Source: Cliona cf. orientalis (taxonomy: Eukaryota; Porifera; Demospongiae; Clionaida; Clionaidae). Taken from it: 64,000 nucleotides of DNA. Below the pieces are notes generated by a model. The model was not told where the DNA came from and made no database searches. It saw only the letters and a list, made by a program, of their open reading frames with translations. This document shows, piece after piece, positions 39,993 to 51,369 of this stretch; the stretch's first letter is position 1, and every line of letters begins with the position of its first letter. Location: NCBI GenBank assembly GCA_963930775.1, contig OZ005689.1:558001-622000 (forward strand), in the 5' to 3' direction. Both the position numbers and the translations under genes were made by a program.

Positions 39993-41413
39993 GTAGTAGT
40001 ATTGTGTAGATTTTGTGTGCCCTGTGTGTGTGTGTGTGTGTGCTGTTTTGACAATGTATGTATCACTGAAACTATCACTATTACAATGTCATGATACCGG
40101 AGGTCAATCCATGGGGTTGTGGGGCATCCATCAGCTACTAAAAATATAATTATATCCTGATAAAGGCGTGAGCAAAAGTAGCTCACTCCTTGTATTAAAA
40201 TAATATCTCTGAAGATTAGGACCATTTTTGTAGCTAATCTTGATTACTATCATCTCTCCAGTAGCTATACATGTTGGGGGGGGAGGGGGGGGGGGGCTGG
40301 GATCTATAGCTATACAATAGAGTTGCCAGTACGCCAAGCACTAAATCTTGGGTACCGGTGCCGGTACGGTAGACACAGTGATATTAATTGCTGTGGCCTT
40401 ATTGCTGAAACGATTACCACATCCCTTAGTAGCCTCATTGTATGTGGTAAAGGGTCACTATGTATGTAAGCATGTAATGTTAAGTAATCGTCAATGCCCA
40501 TAACTTGAAAATGAAAACAGATGACAATATTTATAGAACTATTTTCCATACTAACCTGTATCTGTGCCAATTAGTGTCATGATTTGATACCTTTAATTAC
40601 TTTCAGAAAAGTAAATTGCTGCTAAGGGATGTAATTAAATTTTTATCTGCCAGATTTGAGCCTAATTATTATTACCAGTAGCTAGTAATAACAGGAGGAT
40701 AGTATAGCTATAGGCAAAGTAAATAACGTGTTGAGGCCCACTATTGGTGTTATAGTAGCTAATCTATTACGAACCTTTAGATGATAAAATTAATACTGCA
40801 ATCTGATTAGTCATCAGCGGGTAGCTATCTATATGTGATAGAATTCCTACAAATCCGCCCCAGAGAGCACAGTGTGCATGCATTAGAATAATTGAACCTT
40901 GACCCTGGAAACAGGGGCATAATCATACTACAGGCTGTGATGGTTCAGGGACTGCTTGCTAATTAAAATGGTTTTCAGTCACTGGAGGCAGACAGCCATC
41001 AATGAATGTTGGTTCCTCAGGCCTATTACCCGAGCTTGCCTATACCATGATAGGATCTGGAGACATAGATACGTTCATATGGAATTATCATGACCTCAAG
41101 ACATATGCGCGCGTCTCAGAGCACCCAAAATCTCAAAATTTTCTTGGGGGGCGGGGATGGGTGCCCACAGAACCCCCTAGGAGGAGCCACCTTATGGCGG
41201 CTGCCAACTAGGGTTGATAAAGAAAAATCATAGCACCCCCAAATCAAAAATTTTGTCTACGGCCCTTGTGGTAACTTGAAGCCCTTTGTTTCCTGTTTGT
41301 GGTTTAATATGTTTCCCGTTATATTGTATTTATGAACATGTTCTAAAATACTTGTGTCAGTCTATCATTGTTAATATCGTTCTTATGTCTTGAAATTTAC
41401 GATATAAATTGCA
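39993..41413. other. DYRK1 3'UTR and intergenic DNA
   Basis: The 3'UTR begins after 39992 and contains a (TG)n at 40024-40042. The 3'UTR sequence up to about 40090 is also present downstream of the DYRK fragment at 48602. A G-rich run lies at 40272-40297. The rest shows no recognisable gene. Confidence 0.5.
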
Positions 41414-41530
41414 TGGCGACGAGTCGACAGGATTCGATCGCAATGACTAGGGAAACTTGAGCCGTTTGATGCGGACCAGAAGGAATGGCCTCAATACGTA
41501 GACTGAAACGACTTTTAGGATCTACTTAAA
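41414..41530 (+). pseudogene. Gypsy-type retroelement gag start, relic
   Basis: ATGGCGACGAGTCGACAGGA starts a short frame, then, one frame shifted, GKLEPFDADQKEWPQYVD reads as the typical beginning of Ty3/gypsy Gag proteins (FDP.Q.EW..YVERL). A TGA follows at once. The AT-rich 41270-41410 stretch before it may be the end of an LTR. No pol was found. Identification is by motif and is tentative. Confidence 0.5.
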
Positions 41531-42600
41531 AGTCATACACTATGGATCTCTTCTGTTAGGGGTCAGGGGTTTGGGTTTTGGGTAAGATTGTTTGTTAGGG
41601 TTTGTCTCCAGGGCCTGTATGGCAGGGTAAGTCTCAAGGGTTACTCTCCAGGGTTGGTTTCAAGGGTTTGTCTACGCAGGTAGATCCTATAAAAGTCAGT
41701 CTAACCCATATTATTACCCCAAAATAGTGATTTTGAAAAGTTTTGCTCTCTTACTTGGTTGCACTGTAGCAGTTCACAGCTATAGATAGCTACATGTAGC
41801 TACTTTGAGATCCAGCACAAGCCCATGGAGTCCATGGCTCAAACGTCAATACTACTGGACTCTTGAAACAGGTATGATACTATCATAGAGAACAATAATT
41901 AGCTAGCCTGGCCTGCTAGCACGAAGCAAAAGCGCCTCGCGCACATCTTGATCTCTATGGCCAGAATGTTTGTGCACACTATTCTGACCTGGAGGGCATA
42001 AACGATGCACTAGCTTTTGGAACGTTCAGAAAGTGCATCTTTTATGCATCTATATTATATGACATGGAAAATGATCGCTGAAAAATACTTTATAGTAATA
42101 TAATTATGTAGGAACTTGACCAAAACACTGCCGGGCAGTGTTCTGCAGACTACTCGAAGACTACCGAATGTACTACCAACTGTACATGGGGACTAGGAAC
42201 AATAAGCTGCTGCCATGGGCTGTATTTTGCAGAGAAATGGTATCTCCAACACTACCGAACATACTACCATGCATGTCACAACTATACATGTAATTATAAT
42301 AATATAGGAACTTGACCAAAACATACGCTGCCGGGTAGTGTTCTGCAGACAGTAATTAGGTATCCCTGAGACTGCTGAATATTATATATCTATCACCAAA
42401 ATCTTAATTTTAGAGAATCATAATAATTCATGATTATTATAATATATGGCCTGGCCCAGTGCTTGAAAGCATCATTATAGGGAAGTTATGAAACTCTGAA
42501 AGAAACACAGTAACTTGCATGATGAAACTCTGAAAGGAACACAGTTACTGTATAATTCCCTGCCAGCACGAGGCTGTACACATGCAAGTGAACTATTACT
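41531..42600. other. Intergenic with short direct repeats
   Basis: A GGGTTTG/AGGGTT-rich stretch occupies 41560-41685. A direct repeat GGAACTTGACCAAAACA with a following TGCCGGG(C/T)AGTGTTCTGC occurs at 42111 and 42307 (period 196). GAAACTCTGAAAG(A/G)AACACAG is repeated in tandem at about 42490 and 42525. No gene recognised. Confidence 0.45.
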
Positions 42601-42625
42601 AGCCTGTATATAGGCTTGGTTTCTC

Positions 42626-42633
42626 TATAAAAG
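42626..42633 (+). promoter_or_regulatory. TATA box of the secreted C2 protein gene
   Basis: TATAAAAG about 30 bp upstream of a likely start region (TTCACTCAATTG, 42653-42664). A non-coding exon would end at a consensus donor (TTGAAG/gtaaga, 42745/42746), with the intron running to the acceptor ctccacag at 43177. Confidence 0.5.
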
Positions 42634-43191
42634 ATGGGGCATTGAGGTATAACTTCACTCAATTGCAAGTAGCCACAGCACTATTAATAATTATACTGCT
42701 GCTACTTTAAACTATTAAGAAGAATCTCAAGAACTTCACTTGAAGGTAAGAAGTCCATTTAGCACATACAATACAAGGACCAATGACATGTATTATAGCC
42801 TATATTAGTCAGAAGATACTTAGTCTAGATGTGCATGGCTGGAATCTTGACCATGGAAACTTTTTAATTACAAAAATTCTAGGGCTGTATACAGTGCATA
42901 CATTGTACGAGGAATATAGCTTGTATTGTTATACATGCAAGCAGTATACCGCATATAGAAGCCACATCCCATCATATATAATAGCCACCCTCAAATACCA
43001 TAAAGTGACAAATTTATGCGTGAGATTTCGTAATAGCCACAGTTTAGCAAAGCTAAGATTAACAGCAGTTACGGATAGTACTAGCTAGCTATAATAATAT
43101 ATTCCAACAATAGAACATATAATATATCCATGATTGAGTAATGTATTATACATCAAATTTTGTTATCTACTCCACAGGTGTTCAGCTAGTT

Positions 43192-43692
43192 ATGGCTAAG
43201 ACTGCAATGATCTTGGTAGGCATCATTAGTGTCCTCATGATGCAGAGTGTTAGTGGTGCACCAAACATCAATTACAATCAGGATCATGTTGAAATTGCCG
43301 CCACACAACCATTAACAAATACCAAGCTTTATATTAAGGGTCAGGGAACTCATTTGCCAGACCTTGATGGTTGGACGGCTGGTAATAGTGATCCTTACAT
43401 GGAAGTGATCGCAACAGATGTAAATGGTTACACAGAAACGAGGACTACACCAGTCATTGGAGGTACTAATAACGCATACTGGAATGATTACCTGGAATTT
43501 TCACAACGCACATGGGAGGAGCTAAAGGTTAATATATGGGATTATGATGGCGCTAATAGAAAGCCTGACCGAATGTGTCCAGTGAAAAGGATACCTGTGA
43601 ACGTTCTCATCTATGCAGTTAATGACAGAACCTTCCATTGCTATAACGATGGATTAGGATACGTTGAAATCCGTTATAGTCTACCTCAATGA
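43192..43692 (+). CDS. Small secreted single-C2-domain protein
   Basis: 166 aa. The ATG at 43192 is the first after a splice acceptor at 43177; the ORF extends 17 codons further upstream, but that stretch is intronic. Signal peptide MAKTAMILVGIISVLMMQSV. One C2 domain fills the rest: LYIKGQGTHLPDLDGW, SDPYMEVIATD, NNAYWNDYLEF, VNIWDYDG. These align with both C2 domains of the astacin at 2753-4489 (NLPDSDPW, SDPYVKVIAYN, NPDWNEWLYF, IKVWDSDY), including Asp residues that usually bind calcium. C2 domains are mostly cytosolic; secreted ones occur, for example, in perforin. Function is unknown: possibly calcium-dependent membrane binding outside the cell. Confidence 0.85.
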   Translation: MAKTAMILVGIISVLMMQSVSGAPNINYNQDHVEIAATQPLTNTKLYIKGQGTHLPDLDGWTAGNSDPYMEVIATDVNGYTETRTTPVIGGTNNAYWNDYLEFSQRTWEELKVNIWDYDGANRKPDRMCPVKRIPVNVLIYAVNDRTFHCYNDGLGYVEIRYSLPQ

Positions 43693-44826
43693 TCATAAAA
43701 AAAAACAGTTGCAATATGGACTCTTTGAACTATAAAGATAACTACAGTTTTAAATTAGATATTGCTTAGAAGTATGCATGTATAGGTTAGCTTAGCTTCA
43801 GTGTACATGTAGTTTATGTTTCATAGGCCATAATTTTGAGAAATCAATGTTAAAATATGAAATTTTGCTGCAACACTACTAGAACGTGGATTTATCAAGA
43901 AAACTTGATCGGGAAGGGGGGGGGAGGGGTGGGAGCAAATCAGGATTTCCTAAAATTGAGAGGAGTCGGCAACATTAATTTTAGCAAGAGTTTACACTCC
44001 TTCGGGATGATGCATACAGTATAGCTACCTGCAGGTGTAATGTTGCTATAAAATTAAAAGTAGGGTCTGTATAATTATTATAATAACTATTGCAAGGGGT
44101 GGGTGTGGGAAGGGAATGTTCTCTCCCTCGCAAAGTGCAGAAGCTCTAGTGTATCATATTATTATAGTGAGGTACTTTGGTGTAGTTTTACTTTGACAAT
44201 CTAGCAAATTTGGTAAAGATCGACAAATTAAAAACTTGCTAAGATCTAGATGCATAGGCTACTAGGTGATACTTCCCATCACCTTGTTTTTGACTCAACA
44301 CCGCACCCAAACTAACATTCGGAGCAACCAACATAGGGCTGGCATCTTAGTCTATACCAGCAAGATTGGGTCTGGTACGGTGACTCAGAGATCTATAACA
44401 GGTAAATTGTTGTCTGATGCTACTAATGCACCTATCAATGTCAAGCCCCACCACCCACCGCCCCCCCCCCCCCCCCCCCCCCATAGGGGTGAGGGTGGGG
44501 ATTGGATATCCAAGAAGTTCAAAGTCTCCGCTCCCTGGGCCAAAATTACAGGAAATTCCCCTATTTACCAATTCTATAGGTGTTTTGCCATTCACAATTT
44601 ACAAATCATGTATTAAGACTTATCTATTGTGCACAGTATATAGCACTGTAGAAAGCTTAAGAAAAAGAAGTATGCATCAAGGCCCAATTATAGTAAAAGT
44701 CTATCTGTTAGCTATGCTGAAGTTCATGTAGTTATGTGTATGAAAGCCACTCATGACAATACATAAAAGGCTCATAATTACCATCGGCTTAGCTTTCAAC
44801 ATGTCTAATCAAGTTCAAGGTCAACT
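43693..44826. other. Intergenic, no gene recognised
   Basis: 3' flank of the C2 gene and DNA leading to the kinase array. Contains a 22-nt C run (44461-44482). No coding homology was seen. Confidence 0.35.
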
Positions 44827-47283
44827 TCACTCTATGGAAGCAAGTTCTACGGAATCAGTTTTTTCATATGTACTTATGTATCCTCCCACCACCATCAGTT
44901 GGTTGTCAGGAAGGGCAGCTGCTATACAATTACATCGTGGTGTTCTCATGTGGCTAATGACCTCCCAGGAGTCAGTGGCTGGATTGTACATGTGAATGGC
45001 TGTGGTGGATTTATAATTTGAATCGTCCCCACCAATTGTTAGCAGTCGATCGTGAATAGATACACAAGCGGTCAGTATGACTGGTGGTGCAGTAACTTCC
45101 TTCCATACTCTAGCACTTCTGTTCCTGAAACTGGCTAGAAATGATTTGCAGGATTGGAGGAGAGCTTGTAAGGAACATGTGTACATGCTTGAGTTCCCCA
45201 GGATGTAAATTTGATCACCACAGGCTGATGTTTGAGCAAACTTTAGTGGTTGAGGCAGACCAGCAGCAGTGGACCACTGGAGAGTATTAGTGTTCATCAT
45301 TTCGATTGTTTGCAGTCCAGATAGTACCGATTCATTATTTCTCCCTCCTGCTACGATTAGAGCTGCTTCAACTTGGATGCACACTGCACTCATCCCATAC
45401 CGCTTTGTTGGCATGGGTGGGAATTCCTCAGTCCACCTTCTATCACTGCCCTCCCCGGTGAGGCTGAACAGCTGGTTGGTGAGGGTAGATGTACTACGAA
45501 TATAGCCACCAACAACAGTGAGGAGGTTGTTGATGATGACTGAGGAACAGTCGAAGGTAGGGCTGCCTGGAAGTTGAGACCAGCTGGAAGTGCTGATAGT
45601 GTAACAAAATATTTGTCGTCCTAGTACAATATATAGAGCATTGCCATCCACAGCTGCATGGTGTGATCCTGCATTCATCTCACATGGTGCATTCTCCCCC
45701 TCCCTCCATGTCAGCTTGAAGCTGGTTCTCTGATCTTTGCTATTGGACAATGTATCTGTGGCTGGTCTCAATTGCTCTAGTTCAGCAATTCGTCTCTGAA
45801 ATTGAGCAATAACTCGTTCACTGTCTTCCAGCTGCTGGTTGACTCGTCCCAGCTCTCTCTTTAGTTGATCAATCTCGACATTTTCTCTCCCCTTTTTTCC
45901 TAACTGCTGCACTTGTTGATGCAGCTCAGCTATGGTTTCATCTTTTTCTCTCAGTATTCGATTGTTTTGTGCAATGATTTGCTCGTTCCTTGTGATAGTT
46001 TGATCCTTCTCTGCTAAGCGACTCGTTTGTGATTGAATAATCTGTTGAAGCTCTTGATAAATCTCCTCAACTTTCTCTGTCAGCTCTCTCTCCTTTTCTC
46101 CTATTTTCTGTGCTGCGGATTCACTCAGCTCAGCTATGGTTTCATCTTTTTCTCTAAGTGCTTGACCGTTTTGTGCAATGGTTTGCTCTTTCCTTGCGAT
46201 TGTTTGATCCTTCTCTGCTAAGCGAGTTGTTTGTGATTGAATAATCCGTTGAAGGCCTTGAACTTGATGACTATGTTGCTGTCTCAGTGATCTTAGTTCC
46301 CTGTCTCTCTCATCACTTCTATCCTGCTCGACTGTGCTTCTTGCTTCAACCACCCTCACACTCTCACTATACTGTAGACCTTCTTTGAGAGCTACTACTC
46401 TTTCACAGAGGTGCTGAGCTGAGGGGCGTTCAACATCCCTATCCTTTAGGCAGTCAAGGGCAACTTGTTTAAGGGGATGGTTAGGATCAATTTCACTAAC
46501 GTGGTTTTGCCGTCGCTCAATCTCTGGTACAGGCACTTCTACTATTGGTGGCAATCCTGGTTGATTAACTCGAATTTCTTTTCTGCGATCTTTAGGTTTG
46601 GGAAACTGTTGTGTTACAATCTGGACAATGATGACACCAAATGAGAAGCAGTCAATCTTCTCTGTGTACACTGGTTTATCTTTGATAGCTTCTGGAGGCA
46701 TGTAGACATCAGTGCCTGGACACACAGTGAAGGTGAGCTGAGTTGCTCGTGGGTTTTGATCACCCAGCCTTGCCATTCCAAAGTCGGTCACTTTGGCTCT
46801 CACATTACCAATCAGCAATACATTGTTGCTGGAGAGATCTCTGTGGACGATGCCATTGGAGTGAAGAAACGAAATAGCAAGGGCGATGTCATGGCAGATG
46901 TTGATTTGGATGTGGTATGGGATCGGCTGTGGGGAACTTTCCAGAAAGTGAGTCAGGCTATCATCCATCAGCTCCATTAGAAGTGCTGGGAGGCTAGTGT
47001 CGGGATCTTGATAAATACCCAGATATTGGACAATATTTGGGTGTCTTATGGTGCTCAAGAACTCACACTCTTGCTCAAACCTCTTCACTGGTAGCCTGTG
47101 CTCTCTGTGAGGTGCTATTAGCTGCTGTGCAGTTGGATCAAAGAGAGTTTCATGTATGAGTTTAGCAGCACAGAGGAGGTTGTCACATTTTGCTTTACAC
47201 ACTTTTCCATAAGATCCAATACCAAGGGTCTGATCTTTGAGAAGTTGGATGGTTTCGAATGTAATCTGCTCCTGATGAGCCAT
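44827..47283 (-). CDS. Kinase - coiled coil - Kelch protein (copy 2, long)
   Basis: Intronless, 818 aa, start MAHQEQITF shared with its neighbours. Kinase residues are intact: GIGSYGKV, CAAKL, HRDLSSNN, TDFGMAR, PPEA. It is about 68 aa longer than copy 1 because the coiled coil contains a second copy of the RLAEKDQTIARKEQTIAQN to LREKDETIAEL segment. C-terminal Kelch blades have GG pairs (TVVGGY, IVAGGR, TIGGDD, VVGGYI). In the C-lobe it carries the NQPGLPPI form of a variable block, like the 48.9-kb gene and unlike the other copies. Head to head with the DYRK last-exon fragment at 47745. Confidence 0.92.
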   Translation of the reverse strand: MAHQEQITFETIQLLKDQTLGIGSYGKVCKAKCDNLLCAAKLIHETLFDPTAQQLIAPHREHRLPVKRFEQECEFLSTIRHPNIVQYLGIYQDPDTSLPALLMELMDDSLTHFLESSPQPIPYHIQINICHDIALAISFLHSNGIVHRDLSSNNVLLIGNVRAKVTDFGMARLGDQNPRATQLTFTVCPGTDVYMPPEAIKDKPVYTEKIDCFSFGVIIVQIVTQQFPKPKDRRKEIRVNQPGLPPIVEVPVPEIERRQNHVSEIDPNHPLKQVALDCLKDRDVERPSAQHLCERVVALKEGLQYSESVRVVEARSTVEQDRSDERDRELRSLRQQHSHQVQGLQRIIQSQTTRLAEKDQTIARKEQTIAQNGQALREKDETIAELSESAAQKIGEKERELTEKVEEIYQELQQIIQSQTSRLAEKDQTITRNEQIIAQNNRILREKDETIAELHQQVQQLGKKGRENVEIDQLKRELGRVNQQLEDSERVIAQFQRRIAELEQLRPATDTLSNSKDQRTSFKLTWREGENAPCEMNAGSHHAAVDGNALYIVLGRQIFCYTISTSSWSQLPGSPTFDCSSVIINNLLTVVGGYIRSTSTLTNQLFSLTGEGSDRRWTEEFPPMPTKRYGMSAVCIQVEAALIVAGGRNNESVLSGLQTIEMMNTNTLQWSTAAGLPQPLKFAQTSACGDQIYILGNSSMYTCSLQALLQSCKSFLASFRNRSARVWKEVTAPPVILTACVSIHDRLLTIGGDDSNYKSTTAIHMYNPATDSWEVISHMRTPRCNCIAAALPDNQLMVVGGYISTYEKTDSVELASIE

Positions 47284-47474
47284 TGTTGTTGATAGCTATC
47301 CTAATACACTTTGGATGGGATATTGATTCTAGTGGGTGCTGTTTAGATCTGCTCATGCATACATACAGATCTAAGGGGATATTTTTGTAGCTACGGAACA
47401 AAATAGCTAGCTATCATGAGGATCGTTTTCTCCAGCAACTCAAAATAGTTATGTGGCTCGCTAGCTAGCTACGT

Positions 47475-47744
47475 ACGCTTGCACTTCCTTATGCATGTAC
47501 ACATAGCTATGTGATCGAGTGTAGTTGTCGATTCTGATTAAGGTAGCTAAAATGTTTTTCTTTTGCTTTATTAGAATTTATGCAACATCGTGGTATTAAT
47601 TTTAATCTATATACTTAGATTCAGTATTGATATACGGTGTATCTCTAGTTTGGGACTTGAAATTTGTTGTATAGCTAGCTACTAGCCCTAATCTTCCCAA
47701 AATATACTGTTTTTCTGTGTACAGCAAATTTCTCATTTTTTTAC
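47475..47744 (+). repeat. DYRK1 last-intron copy upstream of kinase copy 2
   Basis: Plus strand matches the DYRK1 intron at about 38230-38510: CGCTTGCACTT against cacttgcactt, GCAACATCGTGGTATTAAT against caacattgtggtattaat, TGTATCTCTAGTTTGGGA against tgtatctctagattggg, TTTCTGTGTACAG against tttcctgtgtacaag. It connects directly with a copy of the DYRK1 last exon. Confidence 0.75.
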
Positions 47745-48730
47745 CAAGCCGCTATGGCAGCTGCCGACTCATCAAATGGAGCATCTAACCACACTCTTCA
47801 TTCATATCGAACCATCATCATAGTACCATGATAGCATTGCTTGTGATCATTGACAATATCACATACAGTCGGCACAGTGTAGCACCACAGACATATTTGG
47901 TATAATATTATGGTGCCTCCCTCCACCCTCTGGGGGGCACTCGACCCCCGGGGACACTTCAACTGCAGCCCTGTCCAAGACTGGGCCCTGATGGGTCATA
48001 CTTATATTCCCATGCATCTTCCCCCTGGATCTTTCTCTTTTCATGGACACTTGGACAGTGTGCTTACTCCCCTCTTTCCTCCGCCGGCAGCCTCCCCCCT
48101 ATGTTAGGGGTACCCTACCCATACCACGGCTCAACACTCCCATGATCTTTCCCCTACCATTCATCCGTCTCTATGGCAATGGATACCTCTGCTGTGAACC
48201 TTGCACCCCAGCAACCAGGCATACTCGGGACACAAGTCCACCCCATGCCACTCAAAATGGATCACTGCTTTAGCACTAGTCGACTGTTTCAAGACTCTGG
48301 AACAACAGAACCATTCCAATTTATGTTTGACACATCTGGAGCTGGTGGCAGTGGAGTGGTTCACATACCCAGTGCAGGGGCACTCAACACTAACCCCTTT
48401 CATTTTCAATCATTAACAGCATCAAACGGACTTGGTGAAGCATCAACAAGAACTCGTAGTAAATCAGAACGTAACACTAGATTTCCTAGTTCTGTAGGAC
48501 TATCAGCCCATCACCAAGTTTCGGGTGTGGCGGCAGCCAATCAAAACGGACATAGAGAGTCAAATGACAAATCACCAATGATGGGCGTAGTTATTCAATG
48601 ATAAGAAGTAGTATTATTGTATAGATTTTGTGTGCCCTGTGTGTGTGTGTGTGTGTGTGTGTGCATGCGCGCGCTGTTTTGACAATGTATAATATGTATC
48701 ACTGAAATTATCACTATTAGATGACTGATG
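47745..48730 (+). pseudogene. DYRK1 last-exon fragment A with 3'UTR
   Basis: Copy of the DYRK1 C-terminal tail, missing the splice acceptor and about the first 100 codons of the last exon. It carries frameshifts in its first half. The final part is open from 48173 to 48601 and close to DYRK1 ([47 protein letters not shown]). It ends one residue early because DYRK1's final Arg codon CGA is TGA here. The 3'UTR with (TG)n is copied too. No kinase domain, so no catalytic function. Confidence 0.9.
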
Positions 48731-48884
48731 CAAAAAAAATAAATTCAATCTTACGTATAATCATGGGGCAACTACGAGTATAATATCAGATAGTCGAGAA
48801 TAATGCTGGATAATTTAATTTGCGTGTGCACAATATCAATAATATAACAACCAGATGTAGGGTTCACGTGGCATTGATGGTAAT

Positions 48885-51123
48885 TCATTCAACAGTAGCA
48901 AATTCTACTGATTTAGTTCCTATTTTTAGTACAACTTTACTTTTTGTAGTGAATCCTCCCACGACCATTAGTTGATTACATAAGACAGCAGCAATACATT
49001 CCTTTCGTGGTGTCTCCATATGGCTTATGACCTCCCAGGAGTCAGTGGTTGGGGTGTACATGTGAATGGCTGAGGTGGGTTCCTTGTCTGAATCCCTCCC
49101 ACCAACTGCTAACAGTCGGCCATGAATGGACACACAAGTGGTCTGTATGACTGGTGGTGCAGCAACTTTCTTCCATACTCTAGCACCTTTGTTTCTCAAA
49201 CTGGCTAGAAATGACTTGCAGGATTTGAGGAGGGCTTGTAAGGAACATGTGTACATGTGAAACTCGAGCTCCCTCAAGATATACACTTGATCACCACAGA
49301 GTGATGCTGGAGCATATGATAGTGGTTGAGGTAGATCAGCAGCAGTGGACCATTGAAGACTCCCTATGTCCATTACTTCAACAGTTTGTAGTGTAGATTC
49401 GTCATTTTTCACCTCCTGCTACGATTAGAGCTGCTTCAGTGCATAGTACAATTGTGCCATACCTCTTTGTTGGCATGGGTGGGAATTTCTCAGTCCACCT
49501 CGTACCACTGCCCTCCCCAGTGAGGCTGAACAGCTTGTTGGTGATGGAACGTGCACCACAGATGCGGCCACCAACAAGAGTGAGGAGGCTATTGATGATG
49601 ACTGAGGTGCAAAAGAAGGTAGGACTCCCTGGAAGCTGAGACCAGCTGGAGGTGCTGATAGTGTAACAAAATGTTTGATCAACTAGGACAACATACAATG
49701 AGCTGCTATCCACAGCTGCATGGTATGATCCACTCATCTCACACGGTGCTTTCTCCCCCTCCCTCCATGTCAGCTTGATGCTGGTTCGCTGCTTCTTGCC
49801 ACTGGATGATGTATCTGTGGCTGGTCTTAGTTGCTCCAGTTCAACAGTTCGTCTTTGAAATTGAGCAGTAACTTGTTCAAGCTGCTGGTTAACACATCCC
49901 TGCTGTCTCTTTAGTTGATCAATCCTTTCATTTTCCCCTGTCAGTTCTCTTTCCTTTTTTCCTAACTGCTGCTGTGCTTGTTGTCTTAGCTCAGCTATGG
50001 TTTCATCTTTTTGTACAATAATTTCCTCTTTCCGTGCGATAGTTTGATCTTTCTCTGCTAAGCAACTTGTTTGTGATTGAATAATCTGCTGAAGGATTTG
50101 AACCTGCTGACTATGCTTCTGTCTCAGTAATCTTAGTTCCCTGTCTCTCTCATCACTTCTATCCTGCTCTGCTGTATGTGTTGCTTCAACCACCCCCACA
50201 CTCTCATTGTACTGTGGACCTTCTTTCAGAGCTGCTACTTTTTCACAGAGCTGCTGAGCTGAGGGGCGTTCAACATACCTGTCTTTTAGGCAGTAGAGAG
50301 CAACTTGTTTAAGGGGGTGTTTTGGATCAATTTCACCAATGTGGTTTTGTCGTCGCTCAATCTCTGGTACAGGCACTTCGATTATTGGTGGCAATCCTGG
50401 TTGATTAAATTGAATTTCCTTTCGACGGTCTCCAGGTTTGGGAAACTGTCGTGTTACAATCTGAACTATGATGACACCAAATGAGAAGCAGTCAATCTTC
50501 TCTGTGTACACTGGCTTATCTTTGACAGCTTCTGGAGGCATGTAGGCATCTGTGCCTGGGCACATGGTAAAGGTGAGCGGAGTTGCTTGTGGGTCTTGAT
50601 CCCCCAATCTTGCCATTCCAAAATCAGATACTTTGGCTCTCACATTACCGATCAGCAACACGTTGTTGCTGGAGAGATCTCTGTGAATGATGCCATTGGA
50701 GTGGAGAAATGAGAGAGCGAGGGTAATGTCATGGCTGATGTTGACTTGGATGTGGTAGGGGATTGGCCGTGGGGAACTTTTCAGAAAGTGGGTCAGGCTA
50801 TCATCCATCAGCTCCATTAGAAGTGCTGGGAGGCCAGTGTCCGGATCTCGATAAATACCCAGATATTGGACAATATTTGGGTGTCTTATGGTGCTCAAGA
50901 ACCCACACTCATGCTCAAACCTCTTCATTGGTAGCCTGTGCTCTGTCTGAGGTGCTATTAGCTGCTGTGAGATTGGATCAAAGAGAGTTTCGTGCATGAG
51001 TTTAGCAGCACAGAGGAGGTCATCACATTTTGCTCTGCACACTTTTCCATAAGATCCAATACCAATGGTCTGATTTTTGAGAAGTTGGATGGTTTTGAAC
51101 GTAATCTGCTGCTGATGAGCCAT
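48885..51123 (-). pseudogene. Kinase - coiled coil - Kelch gene (copy 3), one-base frameshift
   Basis: Starts MAHQQQITF and runs intact for 573 codons (51123-49402) through kinase, coiled coil and the first Kelch blades. It then stops after IVAGGEK because an A run has five instead of four bases (T run 49405-49409 on the plus strand; intact copies read GGENDES). The remaining Kelch region continues open in the next frame to 48885 (DESTLQTVEVMDI onward). A single-base correction would give about 750 aa, so this is either a very young pseudogene or a sequence error. Kinase motifs are intact. C-lobe block is the NQPGLPPI type. Confidence 0.85.
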
Positions 51124-51369
51124 TTTTGATAGCTACCCTAATACACTTTGGATGGGGTGTTGATTCTAGTGGGTGCTGTTTAGATCTGCTTGTGCACAGA
51201 GGATATTTTAACTACACATGTAGCTATGGAACAAAATACACTATCATGAGGATCGTTTTCTCCAGTAACTCATAGTTTTGTAGCTAGCTAGTTAGCTACA
51301 CTTTGAACTTGTTTGTGTATGTACTTAATAATATGTGCTCAGTAGTAGTTATCGACTCTAACTAAGGTG

